From contig DASZZY010000066.1 in NCBI GenBank assembly GCA_036260395.1, positions 1-48,120 of the forward strand: 48,120 nt of DNA, read 5' to 3'. Shown here in pieces: positions 39,430 to 48,120 of the stretch. This DNA comes from DASZZY01 sp036260395 (lineage in GTDB: Bacteria; Actinomycetota; UBA4738; CALAEC01). The translations under genes were made by a program, and so were the position numbers. Positions within the stretch are counted from its first letter, which is position 1; each line of letters starts with the position of its first letter. Under the pieces are notes generated by a model. It made no database searches. It had not been told where the DNA came from and saw nothing but the letters and a program-made list of their open reading frames with translations.

Positions 39430-41490
39430 ATGAAGACGAGAACGGCCGGCCGGCTGGCCTGGACGCTTGCGGGCCTGTTCGTGGTGCTGGGCGGCTTCGG
39501 CCTGTGGGCGACCGTCACTGCCCTGGGGTGGGGGGAGGCCGTGGACGACCTCTTCTATCTCCCGGTGTTCCTGGCGTTCGCCCTCACCGGCGCCCTGGTG
39601 GCATCGCGGCAGCCCGAGAACCGCGTGGGCTGGCTGTTCCTGGTTGTCGGATTCATGGCCTCGGTGGCGTTCTCGAGCGACGCCTACGTCCGCTATTCGA
39701 TCCGCGTCACCCCGCTGCCCCTGATGCAGTGGCTGGCCTGGTTGTCGGCGTGGATGTGGGTGCTGTTCTTCGTGCCGCTGGTTGTGTTCCTGCCGCTGCT
39801 CTTCCCCGACGGCCGGCTTCCGTCGAGGCGATGGCTGTGGCTGGCCATCCCGGCCGGGGCACTCGCCGTCATCATCGCCACCCTCTTTGCCCTCGACCCG
39901 GGCCCGATCACCGGCTACAAGGCGGAAATCCCCAATCCTGTAGGGGTGGCCGCGTTCGAGGGCCTGGGCCGGGCGGTGGACCAGCTCTTCCTTATCCCGG
40001 TGGTGCTCTCGCTGGCGTCCCTGGCCTCGCTCGTGCTGCGGTTCCGACGCTCTGCTCCGGACGTCCGCCAGCAGATCAAGTGGTTCCTGTTTGGGGTGAC
40101 GATGCTGGCGGCGTGGTTCGTGGCCTCGGTGGTCGCCGAACGCTTCGGAGGCCTTCCGCTGCGCCTGGACCAGGCGCTGGGAGCGCTCGCGTTCATCAGC
40201 CTCCCGATCGGCGCGGCCATCGGCATCCTCCGTTACCGCCTGTTCGACATCGACGTGGTCGTGAACCGGGCCGTCCTGTACGCGATCCTGGCCGCGGTAT
40301 TCACGGCCGTGTACGTCGGGGTCGTGGTCGGCCTCGGGGCGCTGGTCGGCACCCGGGGCAATGCGCTCCTGACGGCGGTGGCCACGGCGCTCATCGCGGT
40401 CGGTTTCCATCCGGTGCGGGAGCGGGCCCGCCACCTCGCCAACCGGCTGGTGTACGGGAAGCGGGCGACGCCGTACGAGCTGCTCTCCGAGTTCTCACAG
40501 CGCGTGGGGGAGACCTACTCCGCCGAAGACGTTCTCCCGCGCATCGCCCGGCTGATCGGCGAGGGCACGGGGGCGGCTCGCTCGACGGTGTGGCTGCGAC
40601 TGGGGAACGAGCTCCACAGCGCCGCTTCCTGGCCGGACGCCGGCGAACCGCTCGTCGTGGCGCTCGAGGGCGATGCCCTTCCGGATGTCCCGTCCGGGCG
40701 CGCCTTCCCGGTCCGCCACCAGGGAGAGCTGCTCGGCGCGCTGAGCGTCCTCCCCCGGGCCGGCGAAGAGCTGACGCCGACCCAGGAGAGCCTCCTGTCG
40801 GACTTGGCGGGGCAGGCGGGGCTCGTTCTCCGGAACGTCCGCCTCATCGAGGAGCTGCGGGCGTCGCGGAAGCGCCTCGTCGCCGCGCAGGACGAAGAGC
40901 GCCGGCGGTTGGAGCGGAACATCCACGACGGGGCGCAGCAGCAGCTGGTTGCGCTCGCCGTGAAGCTGCGGCTGGTGGAGACGACGGCCGCGCGCGATCC
41001 GGAGAAGGCGGCGACCATGGCGGGTCAGGTCAAAGCCGAGCTTCAGGCGGCGCTGGAGGACCTACGGGACCTCGCCCGCGGGATTTACCCGCCCCTGCTG
41101 GCGGACAAGGGGCTTCCAGCCGCGCTGGAGGCGCAGGCCCGCAAGAGCGCCCTGCCGGTGGAGGTCCACCCCGACGGCGTGGGCCGGTACCCGCCCGAGG
41201 CCGAGGCCGCGGTGTACTTCTGCGTGCTGGAGGCACTCCAGAACGCCGCGAAGTACGCGGAGGCCTCGAGGATCGACGTCCGCCTGGAGGCCGCGGACGG
41301 CGAGCTGCGGTTCAAGGTGGCCGACGACGGTCGGGGGTTCGACCCGGCCACCACCCCACTGGGCTCAGGTCTGCGGAACATGGCCGACCGGCTGGAGGCC
41401 TTGGGCGGTTCGCTGCAGATCGGTTCGGCGGTTGGCGGCGGCACGACCGTGGGAGGACGCATCCCGGTGCGACCGGTAGCGGCGCGATGA
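39430..41490 (+). CDS. membrane histidine kinase 1 of a tandem paralogue array
   Basis: 686 residues. About ten membrane helices (1-295) in an MASE-like sensor region, a GAF-like domain (about 335-460, YSAEDVLPRIARLIGEGTGA), the HisKA_3 dimerisation helix with His499 (ERNIHDGAQQQLVAL) and a HATPase domain (N-box EALQNAAKYAEA, G-box DDGRGFDP). It is the type that phosphorylates NarL-like regulators, probably the product of 37488-38165. ATG at 39430 sits 7 nt after GATAAT with no ribosome site. Overlaps the next kinase by 4 bp. Stimulus unknown. Confidence 0.93.
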   Translation: MKTRTAGRLAWTLAGLFVVLGGFGLWATVTALGWGEAVDDLFYLPVFLAFALTGALVASRQPENRVGWLFLVVGFMASVAFSSDAYVRYSIRVTPLPLMQWLAWLSAWMWVLFFVPLVVFLPLLFPDGRLPSRRWLWLAIPAGALAVIIATLFALDPGPITGYKAEIPNPVGVAAFEGLGRAVDQLFLIPVVLSLASLASLVLRFRRSAPDVRQQIKWFLFGVTMLAAWFVASVVAERFGGLPLRLDQALGALAFISLPIGAAIGILRYRLFDIDVVVNRAVLYAILAAVFTAVYVGVVVGLGALVGTRGNALLTAVATALIAVGFHPVRERARHLANRLVYGKRATPYELLSEFSQRVGETYSAEDVLPRIARLIGEGTGAARSTVWLRLGNELHSAASWPDAGEPLVVALEGDALPDVPSGRAFPVRHQGELLGALSVLPRAGEELTPTQESLLSDLAGQAGLVLRNVRLIEELRASRKRLVAAQDEERRRLERNIHDGAQQQLVALAVKLRLVETTAARDPEKAATMAGQVKAELQAALEDLRDLARGIYPPLLADKGLPAALEAQARKSALPVEVHPDGVGRYPPEAEAAVYFCVLEALQNAAKYAEASRIDVRLEAADGELRFKVADDGRGFDPATTPLGSGLRNMADRLEALGGSLQIGSAVGGGTTVGGRIPVRPVAAR

Positions 41491-43532
41491 GCGATCGAAC
41501 CGCCCGGCGGCTGGCCTGGTCGGCGTTCGCTCTGTGGGTCGTGTTCCTCGTGGCCTCGGTGACCTTCGAGCTGGCGAAGGGTGGTCAGGGAGCTGCCGGG
41601 CCGGGGAGCGACGTCGGGTTCCTTCTGCTGGTGTCTCCGTTCGCGGTCGTGGCCGTTCTCATCCTCGCTCGCCATCCTCGGCACCCGATCGGCTGGATCC
41701 TCATGGCCATCGGGCTGACGTTCACGGAGCCGACCGCGGCTTACGGGGAGTTCGCCCTCAGCCGGGGCCTTCCGGGTGGGCTCGTCAGCGTGGCGATCAC
41801 CGCCCCGCTGTGGGCTCTGCCCGTCGGCCTCATGGGCACCGTCCTTCTCCTGCGGTTCCCCGACGGCAGGCTCCTATCCCCTCGGTGGAGGAAGGTGGAG
41901 CGGCTGGCCATCTTCGCCATCTCCATGACGGTGTTAACCATCCTGGTCGCGCCCACCGACATGGGCGACGTCGGCTATCCGCAGCTTCGCAATCCCCTCG
42001 GGATCGAGGCCCTCGGACCGGTCACCGACGTCCTTCTTGGGGTCATCCTCCTGATCCCGGTGGCGGTCGTGGCCTCCGCGGCGAGCCTCGTGGTGAGGTT
42101 CCGACGTTCGACCCAGACCGAGCGCCTCCAGCTCAAGTGGCTGGTCACGGCGGGTTCCATCGTCGCCGTGGTCTACCTCGTTGCCATGCCGGCGTCCCTC
42201 GGAAGCGACTGGTTCGGCCCGAACACCCCGACGTCGGTCAAGGTCCTGCAGAACCTGGCAACGTTCTCGTTCGCCCTCATCCCCACCTCGATCGGCTTCG
42301 CCATCCTGAAGCACCGCCTCTACGACATCGACGTTGTCATCAACAAGGCCCTCGTATACGGGGCCCTGGCCGCGTTCATCACCTCGGTCTATGTGGGGGT
42401 CGTGGTCGGCCTGGGCTCCCTGATCGGGACCGGGGGAGAGCCCAACCTGGCCCTGTCCATCACCGCTACCGCCCTGATCGCCCTGGCGTTCCAGCCAGTG
42501 CGGGAGCGGGTCCATCACCTGGCCAACAGGCTGGTGTACGGGAAGCGGGCCACCCCGTACGAGGTCCTGTCCGAATTCGCCGGACGCGTTGGGGGCTCCT
42601 ACGCCCTGGACGACGTTCTCCCCCGCATGGCTCGGGCCATCGCCCAGGGCACCGGGGCGGAGCGGGCCGAAGTCCTCCTCGGTGCGGGTGGGGACCTCCA
42701 CCCCGCCGCCGTGTGGCCCGAGGAAGCAGCCCAGGGCGCGCCCGACGTCGTCGTCCCCGTCATCCACCGGGGCCAGGAGCTCGGCGCGCTCGCCGTGCGC
42801 AAACCCAAGGGGGAGCGGCTTTCGCCGGCCGAAGAGGGACTCGTGCGCGACCTGGCGGGACAGGCCGGGCTGGTCCTTCGGAACGTCCGCCTCCTGGAGG
42901 ACCTCCGGGCGTCCCGCCAGCGACTGGTGGCCGCGCAGGACGAGGAGCGCCGGCGGATCGAGCGGAACATCCACGACGGGGCGCAGCAGCAGCTGGTGGC
43001 CTTAGCGGTGAACCTCCGGCTGGCCCGTTCGCTGGCCGAGAAGGACCCCCGCAAGGCCGCAGAGATCCTCGAGCGGCTCCAGGACGATAGCCAACAGGCC
43101 CTGGAGGACCTGCGCGATCTCGCCCGGGGGATCTACCCGCCCCTCCTGGCGGACAAGGGGCTCCGCGCCGCGCTGGAGGCCCAGTCCCGCAAGAGCCCGG
43201 TGCCCGTGGAGGTCCATCCCAACGGCGTCGGCCGGTACCCGGCGGAGGCCGAAGCCGCGGTGTACTTCTGCGTGCTCGAGGCCCTGCAGAACGCCGCCAA
43301 GTACGCGGAGGCCACCAAGGTAGAGGTCCGGCTGGAACCCGCCGACGACGAGCTGCGGTTCGAGGTGACGGACGACGGCCGGGGCTTCGACCCGGCGACC
43401 ACGACCCCGGGCACCGGGCTCCAGAACATGCGGGACCGCGTCGAGGCGCTGGGCGGCTCGCTGTCCATCTCTTCGAGCCTCGGAGAGGGCACCACGCTGA
43501 CGGGGAGCATCCCCACCGGGAGGGCCGCATGA
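41487..43532 (+). CDS. membrane histidine kinase 2 of the array
   Basis: 681 residues with the same plan as the previous gene: helices about 1-290 (RTARRLAWSAFALWVVFLVA first), a GAF-like domain, phospho-accepting His496 in ERNIHDGAQQQLVALAV, N-box EALQNAAKYAEA and G-box DDGRGFDPATT. About 38 bases around the His motif are identical to kinase 1, which suggests a fairly recent duplication or gene conversion. ATGA overlaps on both sides bind it into one operon. Probably another input to the NarL-type regulator. Confidence 0.93.
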   Translation: MSDRTARRLAWSAFALWVVFLVASVTFELAKGGQGAAGPGSDVGFLLLVSPFAVVAVLILARHPRHPIGWILMAIGLTFTEPTAAYGEFALSRGLPGGLVSVAITAPLWALPVGLMGTVLLLRFPDGRLLSPRWRKVERLAIFAISMTVLTILVAPTDMGDVGYPQLRNPLGIEALGPVTDVLLGVILLIPVAVVASAASLVVRFRRSTQTERLQLKWLVTAGSIVAVVYLVAMPASLGSDWFGPNTPTSVKVLQNLATFSFALIPTSIGFAILKHRLYDIDVVINKALVYGALAAFITSVYVGVVVGLGSLIGTGGEPNLALSITATALIALAFQPVRERVHHLANRLVYGKRATPYEVLSEFAGRVGGSYALDDVLPRMARAIAQGTGAERAEVLLGAGGDLHPAAVWPEEAAQGAPDVVVPVIHRGQELGALAVRKPKGERLSPAEEGLVRDLAGQAGLVLRNVRLLEDLRASRQRLVAAQDEERRRIERNIHDGAQQQLVALAVNLRLARSLAEKDPRKAAEILERLQDDSQQALEDLRDLARGIYPPLLADKGLRAALEAQSRKSPVPVEVHPNGVGRYPAEAEAAVYFCVLEALQNAAKYAEATKVEVRLEPADDELRFEVTDDGRGFDPATTTPGTGLQNMRDRVEALGGSLSISSSLGEGTTLTGSIPTGRAA

Positions 43533-45625
43533 AGGCACGCGCGGTCGCCGCATGGACCGTGATGGGGTTGTGCGTGGCCTTCCTTGTCGGGGGCCTCACC
43601 GTCGCGGCCGTCTACCAGGGGGGCCCGTTCGAGTGGGGCGGGGTCGGGTTCGGGCTGGCCATGCTGGTGGCGCCGGCGATCGGCGCGTTGATCGTTTCCC
43701 GAGCCCCCAACGTCGTGGGTTGGCTGCTTCTCGTTGTCGGCATCGGCGGGACGGTGGCGATCGCGCTCGGCTCGGTCGCCGACGCGAGCGTGGCGATCCC
43801 CGGCCAGCTCTGGGCGGCCTGGCTCGGGAACTGGATCTGGGTGTTCGCCCTGGCCAGCCTGATCCTGATCCTCCAAGTCTTTCCGGATGGCCAGCTGGTC
43901 TCGCCGCGCTGGCGCTGGGTGATCGCGCTGACGGCGGTAGCGGTGGCCTCGCTGACCATCGGGGGGGCCCTGGCGCCCGGACCGCTGGGTGACTATCAGC
44001 GATTCACGAACCCGATCGGGGTCGAAGCGCTGCGCGGAACGTTGCTCTCCCAGCAGGAGAACATCGGGTGGCTATTACTGATCCCGTCGATCCTCGGCTC
44101 AGCGGCGTCCCTCGTGACCCGGTACCGGCGATCCAGTGGCGAACGACGACAGCAGCTCAAGTGGCTGGCGTACGCGGCGTCCCTCTTCGGGCTGGGCTGG
44201 ATCGCGGTCACCACGACGTGGGAGTCCCGCACCCTGGCCCTGGTGGGGGAGGTTTTATTCGGGCTCGGCATCCTCTCACTGCCGGTGGCCATCGGGATCG
44301 CGGTCCTCAAGTACCGGGTCTACGACATCGACGTCGTCATCAACAAGACCCTCGTTTACGCGCTGCTGGCGGGGTTCATCACGGCCATCTACGTCGGCGT
44401 GGTCGTCGGCATCGGCGCCGTCCTCGGCTCGCGCGGCGAGCCGAACCTGGCCCTCCAGGTCGCGGCCACGGCCCTGGTGGCGGTGGCGTTCCAGCCGGTG
44501 CGGGCGAGGGTCCAGCGACTGGCCAACCGCTTGGTGTACGGGCAGCGAGGGTCGCCGTACGAGACGCTGGCCCGGTTCTCCGACCGGGTCGCGGCCACCT
44601 ATGCGGCCGAGGACGTGCTCCCCCGGCTGGCGCGGATCGTGGCCGAGGGCACGGGGGCCCGCGAGGCCTCGGTGTGGCTGCGGCTGGGCACCCAGCTGCG
44701 TCGGGCGGCGCAGTGGCCGGCCGGCGACGTCGACGGCCAGGCCGTGCCGCTCGACCCGGACGGGGTGCCGGTGGTGCCGGGCGCCGACCGAACGCTGCCC
44801 GTCCGCCACCGCGACGACGTGCTGGGGGCCCTGGCCATCGCCAAGGCGCCGGGGGACCCGCTCCGTTCGGAGGAGGAGAGCCTCCTGTCGGACCTGGCCT
44901 CTCAGGCGGGCCTGGTGCTCCGGAACGTGCGGCTGACCGAGGAGCTCCGAGCGCGGCTCGAGGAGGTCACCCGTCTGGCGGAGGAGCTACGTGCCTCGCG
45001 GCGTCGGCTGGTGGCCACCCAGGACGCCTCGCGTCGGAAGCTCGAGCGCGACATCCACGACGGGGCCCAGCAGCACCTGGTCGCCCTCGCCGTCCAGCTG
45101 AAGCTGGCACAGAACGTGGCCGCGAAGGATCCGGCCAAGGTCCGGCCGGTGCTCGAGCGCCTGGTCGCGGTCACCCAGGACGCCCTGGCCGACCTCCGGG
45201 ACCTCACCCGCGGTGTCTATCCGCCGCTGCTCGAGCGCGAAGGCCTGGTGCCGTCGCTTCGGGCAGCGGCGGCGCGGTCTCCGGTGCCGGTCGCCGTCGA
45301 GGCCAACGGGCTCACTCGGCGGCCGCCCGACGTCGAGGCCGCCGTCTACTTTTCGGTCCTGGAGGCCCTCCAGAACGCGGCGAAGTACGCGGACGCCACA
45401 CGGGTCGAGGTTCGTCTCGGGGAGGACCGCGGCGACCTGACCTTCGAGGTGCGGGACGACGGCCGCGGCTTCGATCCGTCGTCCGCGCCCGCAGGGTCCG
45501 GGCTGACCAACATCGCTGACCGGCTTCGAGCCCTGGGCGGGTCCCTGAAGGTTCGCTCGGCGCCCGGAGAGGGCACCACCGTCACCGGACGGGTGCCGGT
45601 GCGCGCGGCCGAGGCGGTCCGATGA
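43529..45625 (+). CDS. membrane histidine kinase 3 of the array
   Basis: 698 residues. Membrane region about 10-300, GAF-like domain (YAAEDVLPRLARIVAEGTGA), a short coiled coil (LRARLEEVTRLAEELRASRR), His510 in ERDIHDGAQQHLVALAV and HATPase boxes EALQNAAKYADA and DDGRGFDPSS. The kinase looks fully functional. The coiled coil between GAF and DHp is longer than in kinases 1 and 2 and is shared with kinase 4. Overlaps both neighbours by 4 bp. Confidence 0.93.
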   Translation: MKARAVAAWTVMGLCVAFLVGGLTVAAVYQGGPFEWGGVGFGLAMLVAPAIGALIVSRAPNVVGWLLLVVGIGGTVAIALGSVADASVAIPGQLWAAWLGNWIWVFALASLILILQVFPDGQLVSPRWRWVIALTAVAVASLTIGGALAPGPLGDYQRFTNPIGVEALRGTLLSQQENIGWLLLIPSILGSAASLVTRYRRSSGERRQQLKWLAYAASLFGLGWIAVTTTWESRTLALVGEVLFGLGILSLPVAIGIAVLKYRVYDIDVVINKTLVYALLAGFITAIYVGVVVGIGAVLGSRGEPNLALQVAATALVAVAFQPVRARVQRLANRLVYGQRGSPYETLARFSDRVAATYAAEDVLPRLARIVAEGTGAREASVWLRLGTQLRRAAQWPAGDVDGQAVPLDPDGVPVVPGADRTLPVRHRDDVLGALAIAKAPGDPLRSEEESLLSDLASQAGLVLRNVRLTEELRARLEEVTRLAEELRASRRRLVATQDASRRKLERDIHDGAQQHLVALAVQLKLAQNVAAKDPAKVRPVLERLVAVTQDALADLRDLTRGVYPPLLEREGLVPSLRAAAARSPVPVAVEANGLTRRPPDVEAAVYFSVLEALQNAAKYADATRVEVRLGEDRGDLTFEVRDDGRGFDPSSAPAGSGLTNIADRLRALGGSLKVRSAPGEGTTVTGRVPVRAAEAVR

Positions 45626-47649
45626 CCGCCCGGAGAGCCTCCCGCCTGGCATGGGGCCTGTGGGCGCTGTTCTTCCCGCTCGCGGCCGCCACCAAGTACC
45701 TGGAGGCCCAGAGCGGCCAGCTCCTTGGGTCGGCCGCGGAGTCGCTGTCGTTCATTGCCGCCTTCGGCGTCTTCGCCACGGTCGGCGCCCTGGTGGCCAA
45801 CCGCCAGCCGCGGAACGCCGTCGGGTGGATCCTGCTGGCGGTGGCCCTGGGCACCTGGTTCACGGCGTTCGCCAGCACCTATGCCGCCTACGGGCTCGTG
45901 GTGCGTCCCGGATCGCTTCCGGGAGCCGGGGTGATGGCGTGGTTCCAGTCGTGGACCTGGTATCCGTCGCTCGGGTTGATGGTGACCTTCCTGATCCTGC
46001 TGTTCCCCACGGGCCGCCTGCCGTCCCCACGGTGGAAGCCGCTGGCGTGGGCCGACGGGATCATGCTCGCGTCGCTCGTGTTGCCGGCGGCGCTGGCGCC
46101 GCGGATCGAGATCGGGGGAGAGACAGAGGGTCAGCGGATCGTCATCGACAACCCGGTCGGCGTCGAGGCGGCCCGGGGAGCCCTGGAGACGTTGGAAGGC
46201 AGCACGGGGCTCCTCTTCCTGGCATTGGTGGCGCTTGGCGTACTCTCCGTCTTCTTCCGGTACCGGGGGGCCGGTCGCGAGCAACGCCAGCAGCTCAAGT
46301 GGTTCCTCTATGCGGCGGCCGTCCTCCTCCTCGGCCTAGTGATCGGGGAGATCGCGCCGGACTGGGCCGGCGGGAACTTCTTGTTCGCGGCCCTGGTCAG
46401 CCTGATTCCAATCTCGATCGCCGTCGCCGTCCTCAAGCACCGCCTGTACGACATCGACCTGGTGATCAACAAGACGGTGGTCTACGGGTCGCTGGCGGGG
46501 TTCATCACGGCCGTCTACGTGGGCGTGGTGGTCGGGATCGGCTCGGCGATCGGCACCAGGGGTGAGCCGAACCTGGGGCTCCAGGTGGCGGCCACCGCCC
46601 TGGTGGCTGTGGCCTTCCAGCCGGTGCGGGCCCGAGTGCAGCATCTGGCGAACCGCCTGGTGTACGGGAAACGGGCCACGCCGTACGAGGTCATGGCGGC
46701 GTTCGGGGAGCGCATGGCCAGCTCCATCGACGTCGAGGAGGTCCTGCCCCGGACCGCCGAGGCCGCCGCCCGGGGGATCGGAGCGGGCCGGATCCGGGTC
46801 CGGGTCTTCCTCCCCGACGGCACCGAGCGCCAGGCCCACTGGCCTCCCGACGCCGTCGGCGGCTTCGACCTGGCGCTGCCCGTGGTCCACCAGGAGGCGG
46901 AGGTCGGCGAGATCGCCGTGGCCAAGCCGGCCGGCGACCCCCTCCGTCCGGCCGAGGAGGCGCTCCTCCGCGACCTGGCATCCCAGGCGGGCCTGGCCTT
47001 GCACAATGTCCGGCTGACCACGGAGCTCCGGGCCCGCCTGGAGGAGATCACCCGTCAGGCCGCTGACCTCCGGGCGTCCCAGGCTCGGATCGTGACCGCG
47101 GCCGACGATGAGCGCCGCCGCCTGGAGCGGACCATGGAGGACCGGGTGGAGCGCCGGCTGGAGGAGCTGGCCGGTGGCCTCCGGGCGATCGCGGGCGCCC
47201 CAGCGCTCGAACCCGCCGCCGCGTCCGCCGGCCTGGAGGAGCTTCGGGAACGGGCCCAGGCCACTCTCGAGGAGCTCCGGGAGATCGCCCGGGGCATCTA
47301 CCCGCCGCTCCTGGCCGACCGCGGCCTGGCCGAGGCGCTGGCCGCTCAGGCTCGGAAGGACCCCGATGCCGTGCGCCTGGCGCTGGGCGCCCTGGGACGG
47401 TACGAGGAGGACGTCGAGGCCGGCGTCTACTTCTGCTGCCTGGAGGCGATCGGGAGCGCGCCGCGCGGTGTCGCCCTCGCGGTGCGAGAAGAAGCCGGAG
47501 CCCTCCACCTCTCGGTAGAGGCGGAACTGCCGTCCGACGCAGTGCCCCGGATCCGCGACCGGGTTGAGGCCCTCGACGGGACGTTGGAGCTCGGCGGGGA
47601 CGGCCTCAGAGCGGTGATCCCGGCCCGGGCCATGGAGGCCGTCCGATGA
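45622..47649 (+). CDS. degenerate histidine kinase 4 (pseudokinase) of the array
   Basis: 675 residues. Membrane and GAF-like parts match its paralogues (VYGSLAGFITAVYVGVVVGI, VLPRTAEAAARGIGAGR). At the DHp site the conserved RNIHDGAQQ is replaced by RTMEDRVER, so the phospho-accepting His is Glu506. The N-box (EALQNAAKYA) has become EAIGSAPRGVA and the DDGRGFD G-box is gone. It can therefore neither bind ATP normally nor accept phosphate, although the frame is intact and the rest is conserved. Probably a regulatory partner that dimerises with its sister kinases. Overlaps at both ends by 4 bp. Confidence 0.9.
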   Translation: MTARRASRLAWGLWALFFPLAAATKYLEAQSGQLLGSAAESLSFIAAFGVFATVGALVANRQPRNAVGWILLAVALGTWFTAFASTYAAYGLVVRPGSLPGAGVMAWFQSWTWYPSLGLMVTFLILLFPTGRLPSPRWKPLAWADGIMLASLVLPAALAPRIEIGGETEGQRIVIDNPVGVEAARGALETLEGSTGLLFLALVALGVLSVFFRYRGAGREQRQQLKWFLYAAAVLLLGLVIGEIAPDWAGGNFLFAALVSLIPISIAVAVLKHRLYDIDLVINKTVVYGSLAGFITAVYVGVVVGIGSAIGTRGEPNLGLQVAATALVAVAFQPVRARVQHLANRLVYGKRATPYEVMAAFGERMASSIDVEEVLPRTAEAAARGIGAGRIRVRVFLPDGTERQAHWPPDAVGGFDLALPVVHQEAEVGEIAVAKPAGDPLRPAEEALLRDLASQAGLALHNVRLTTELRARLEEITRQAADLRASQARIVTAADDERRRLERTMEDRVERRLEELAGGLRAIAGAPALEPAAASAGLEELRERAQATLEELREIARGIYPPLLADRGLAEALAAQARKDPDAVRLALGALGRYEEDVEAGVYFCCLEAIGSAPRGVALAVREEAGALHLSVEAELPSDAVPRIRDRVEALDGTLELGGDGLRAVIPARAMEAVR

Positions 47650-48120
47650 GGCCGCGGAGCGCCGCCCGCCTGGCGTGGTCGCTGTTCGCGGTGGCCGCGG
47701 TGATGTCGGTGACGTCCTTCGTCATGGTGGCGTGGAACGGCGGCGCCTCCGCGACCGGGGCGTTCGGTCCGCCCGGGCTCATCGGAGTGTTCGGGCTGGT
47801 GTTCGGCACCGTCGGGGGCCTGGTGGCTTCGCGGCGCCCGGAGAACCCCATCGGGTGGATCATGCTCGGCATCGGGGTCGTCTCCGGATTCCAGGAGGGG
47901 GCAAACCAGTACGCGGTGCGGGGCCTCGTCGTCGACCCCGGGTCGCTGCCGTTGGCCGCGTGGGGGGCATGGCTCGGCGAGTGGATCTGGGTGCCGATCA
48001 CCGCGATGATCGTGATCGCCCTGTTCCTCCTGTTCCCCACGGGATCCCTCCCGTCGCCACGGTGGCGCTGGGTCGCGGTCCTGGGGGCCGTGTCGGTCGC
48101 GGTGGCCTCGGTCGGCGCCG
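47646..48120 (+). CDS. membrane sensor kinase 5 of the array, cut by the window end
   Basis: Begins MRPRSAARLAWSLFAVAAVM at an ATGA overlap with kinase 4. The 158 codons present encode at least four helices with the paralogue signature (GGLVASRRPENPIGWIMLGI, LFLLFPTGSLPSPRWRW), as in kinases 1-4. The catalytic part lies beyond the window, so whether it is active cannot be said. It raises the array to at least five members. Confidence 0.88.
   Translation, partial: MRPRSAARLAWSLFAVAAVMSVTSFVMVAWNGGASATGAFGPPGLIGVFGLVFGTVGGLVASRRPENPIGWIMLGIGVVSGFQEGANQYAVRGLVVDPGSLPLAAWGAWLGEWIWVPITAMIVIALFLLFPTGSLPSPRWRWVAVLGAVSVAVASVGA

Noticed and set aside
39504..41486. Plus-strand frame running through kinase 1 in another phase and joined to kinase 2
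   Set aside because: The Arg/Gly-rich translation up to 41486 is a shadow of kinase 1; kinase 2 starts at the ATG 41487 overlap.

Overview
The window is very GC-rich, uses many GTG and TTG starts, and packs its genes into overlapping ATGA, GTGA and TGATG junctions. Several genes seem to start leaderless, 6-7 nt after a TAnnnT -10 box. Together with a SARP-type regulator, an ECF42-like sigma factor with a DGPF partner and a thrS-HIT gene order like that of mycobacteria, this points to chromosomal DNA of a (probably uncultured) high-GC Actinomycetota. No plasmid, IS or CRISPR features were seen.

Layout. 1-7.9 kb: a secreted barrel-like protein, a lipoprotein, a 1665-residue SARP/pseudokinase/nSTAND/TM/WD40 regulator and a PD40 beta-propeller lipoprotein. 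Three copies of an 18-bp SARP-type box lie in the promoters of the last three genes, so they look like one local regulon. 7.9-9.8 kb: decayed remnants (beta-lactamase-like hydrolase, nucleotidyl cyclase, DUF1801) around one intact cupin. 9.8-13.7 kb: DUF1697, a VOC protein, and a DGPF/ECF42 sigma pair with a recognisable ECF promoter, then a truncated RibD-like remnant. 13.7-21.7 kb: housekeeping and accessory genes (SPW, VKOR-like, antiporter, two pirins, OsmC, serine hydrolase), plus a 60-residue peptide with a duplicated PWPGPGNS motif.

21.7-27.2 kb (minus): an ABC-2 transporter pair and a tight four-gene operon (aquaporin, M20 peptidase, COG3375-type GNAT, MenC/NSAR-type enolase). The last three match the known succinylation, racemisation and desuccinylation route from D- to L-amino acids. 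27.4-28.0 kb: tRNA-Val(CAC) and a MarR gene whose 3' end runs antisense into the tRNA. 28.0-35.3 kb: cupredoxin membrane protein, a flavin-type protein, a PNPOx-UbiA fusion, thrS, YdeI, an HIT hydrolase, a VOC protein and an alkylmercury-lyase (MerB) homologue, then a DMT transporter.

The most exciting item is this MerB homologue. Its reading frame is interrupted by one TGA exactly where the second catalytic cysteine belongs. A stem-loop with a GGUC apical loop begins 2 nt after that TGA, so it is a strong candidate selenoprotein.

35.3-48.1 kb: a thioredoxin-fold protein, a methyltransferase, a receiver-cyclase fusion divergent from a NarL-type response regulator, UspA, a cupredoxin lipoprotein, and an operon of at least five paralogous membrane histidine kinases joined by 4-bp ATGA overlaps. 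The fourth has lost the phospho-accepting histidine and the ATP-binding boxes. The fifth is cut by the window end.
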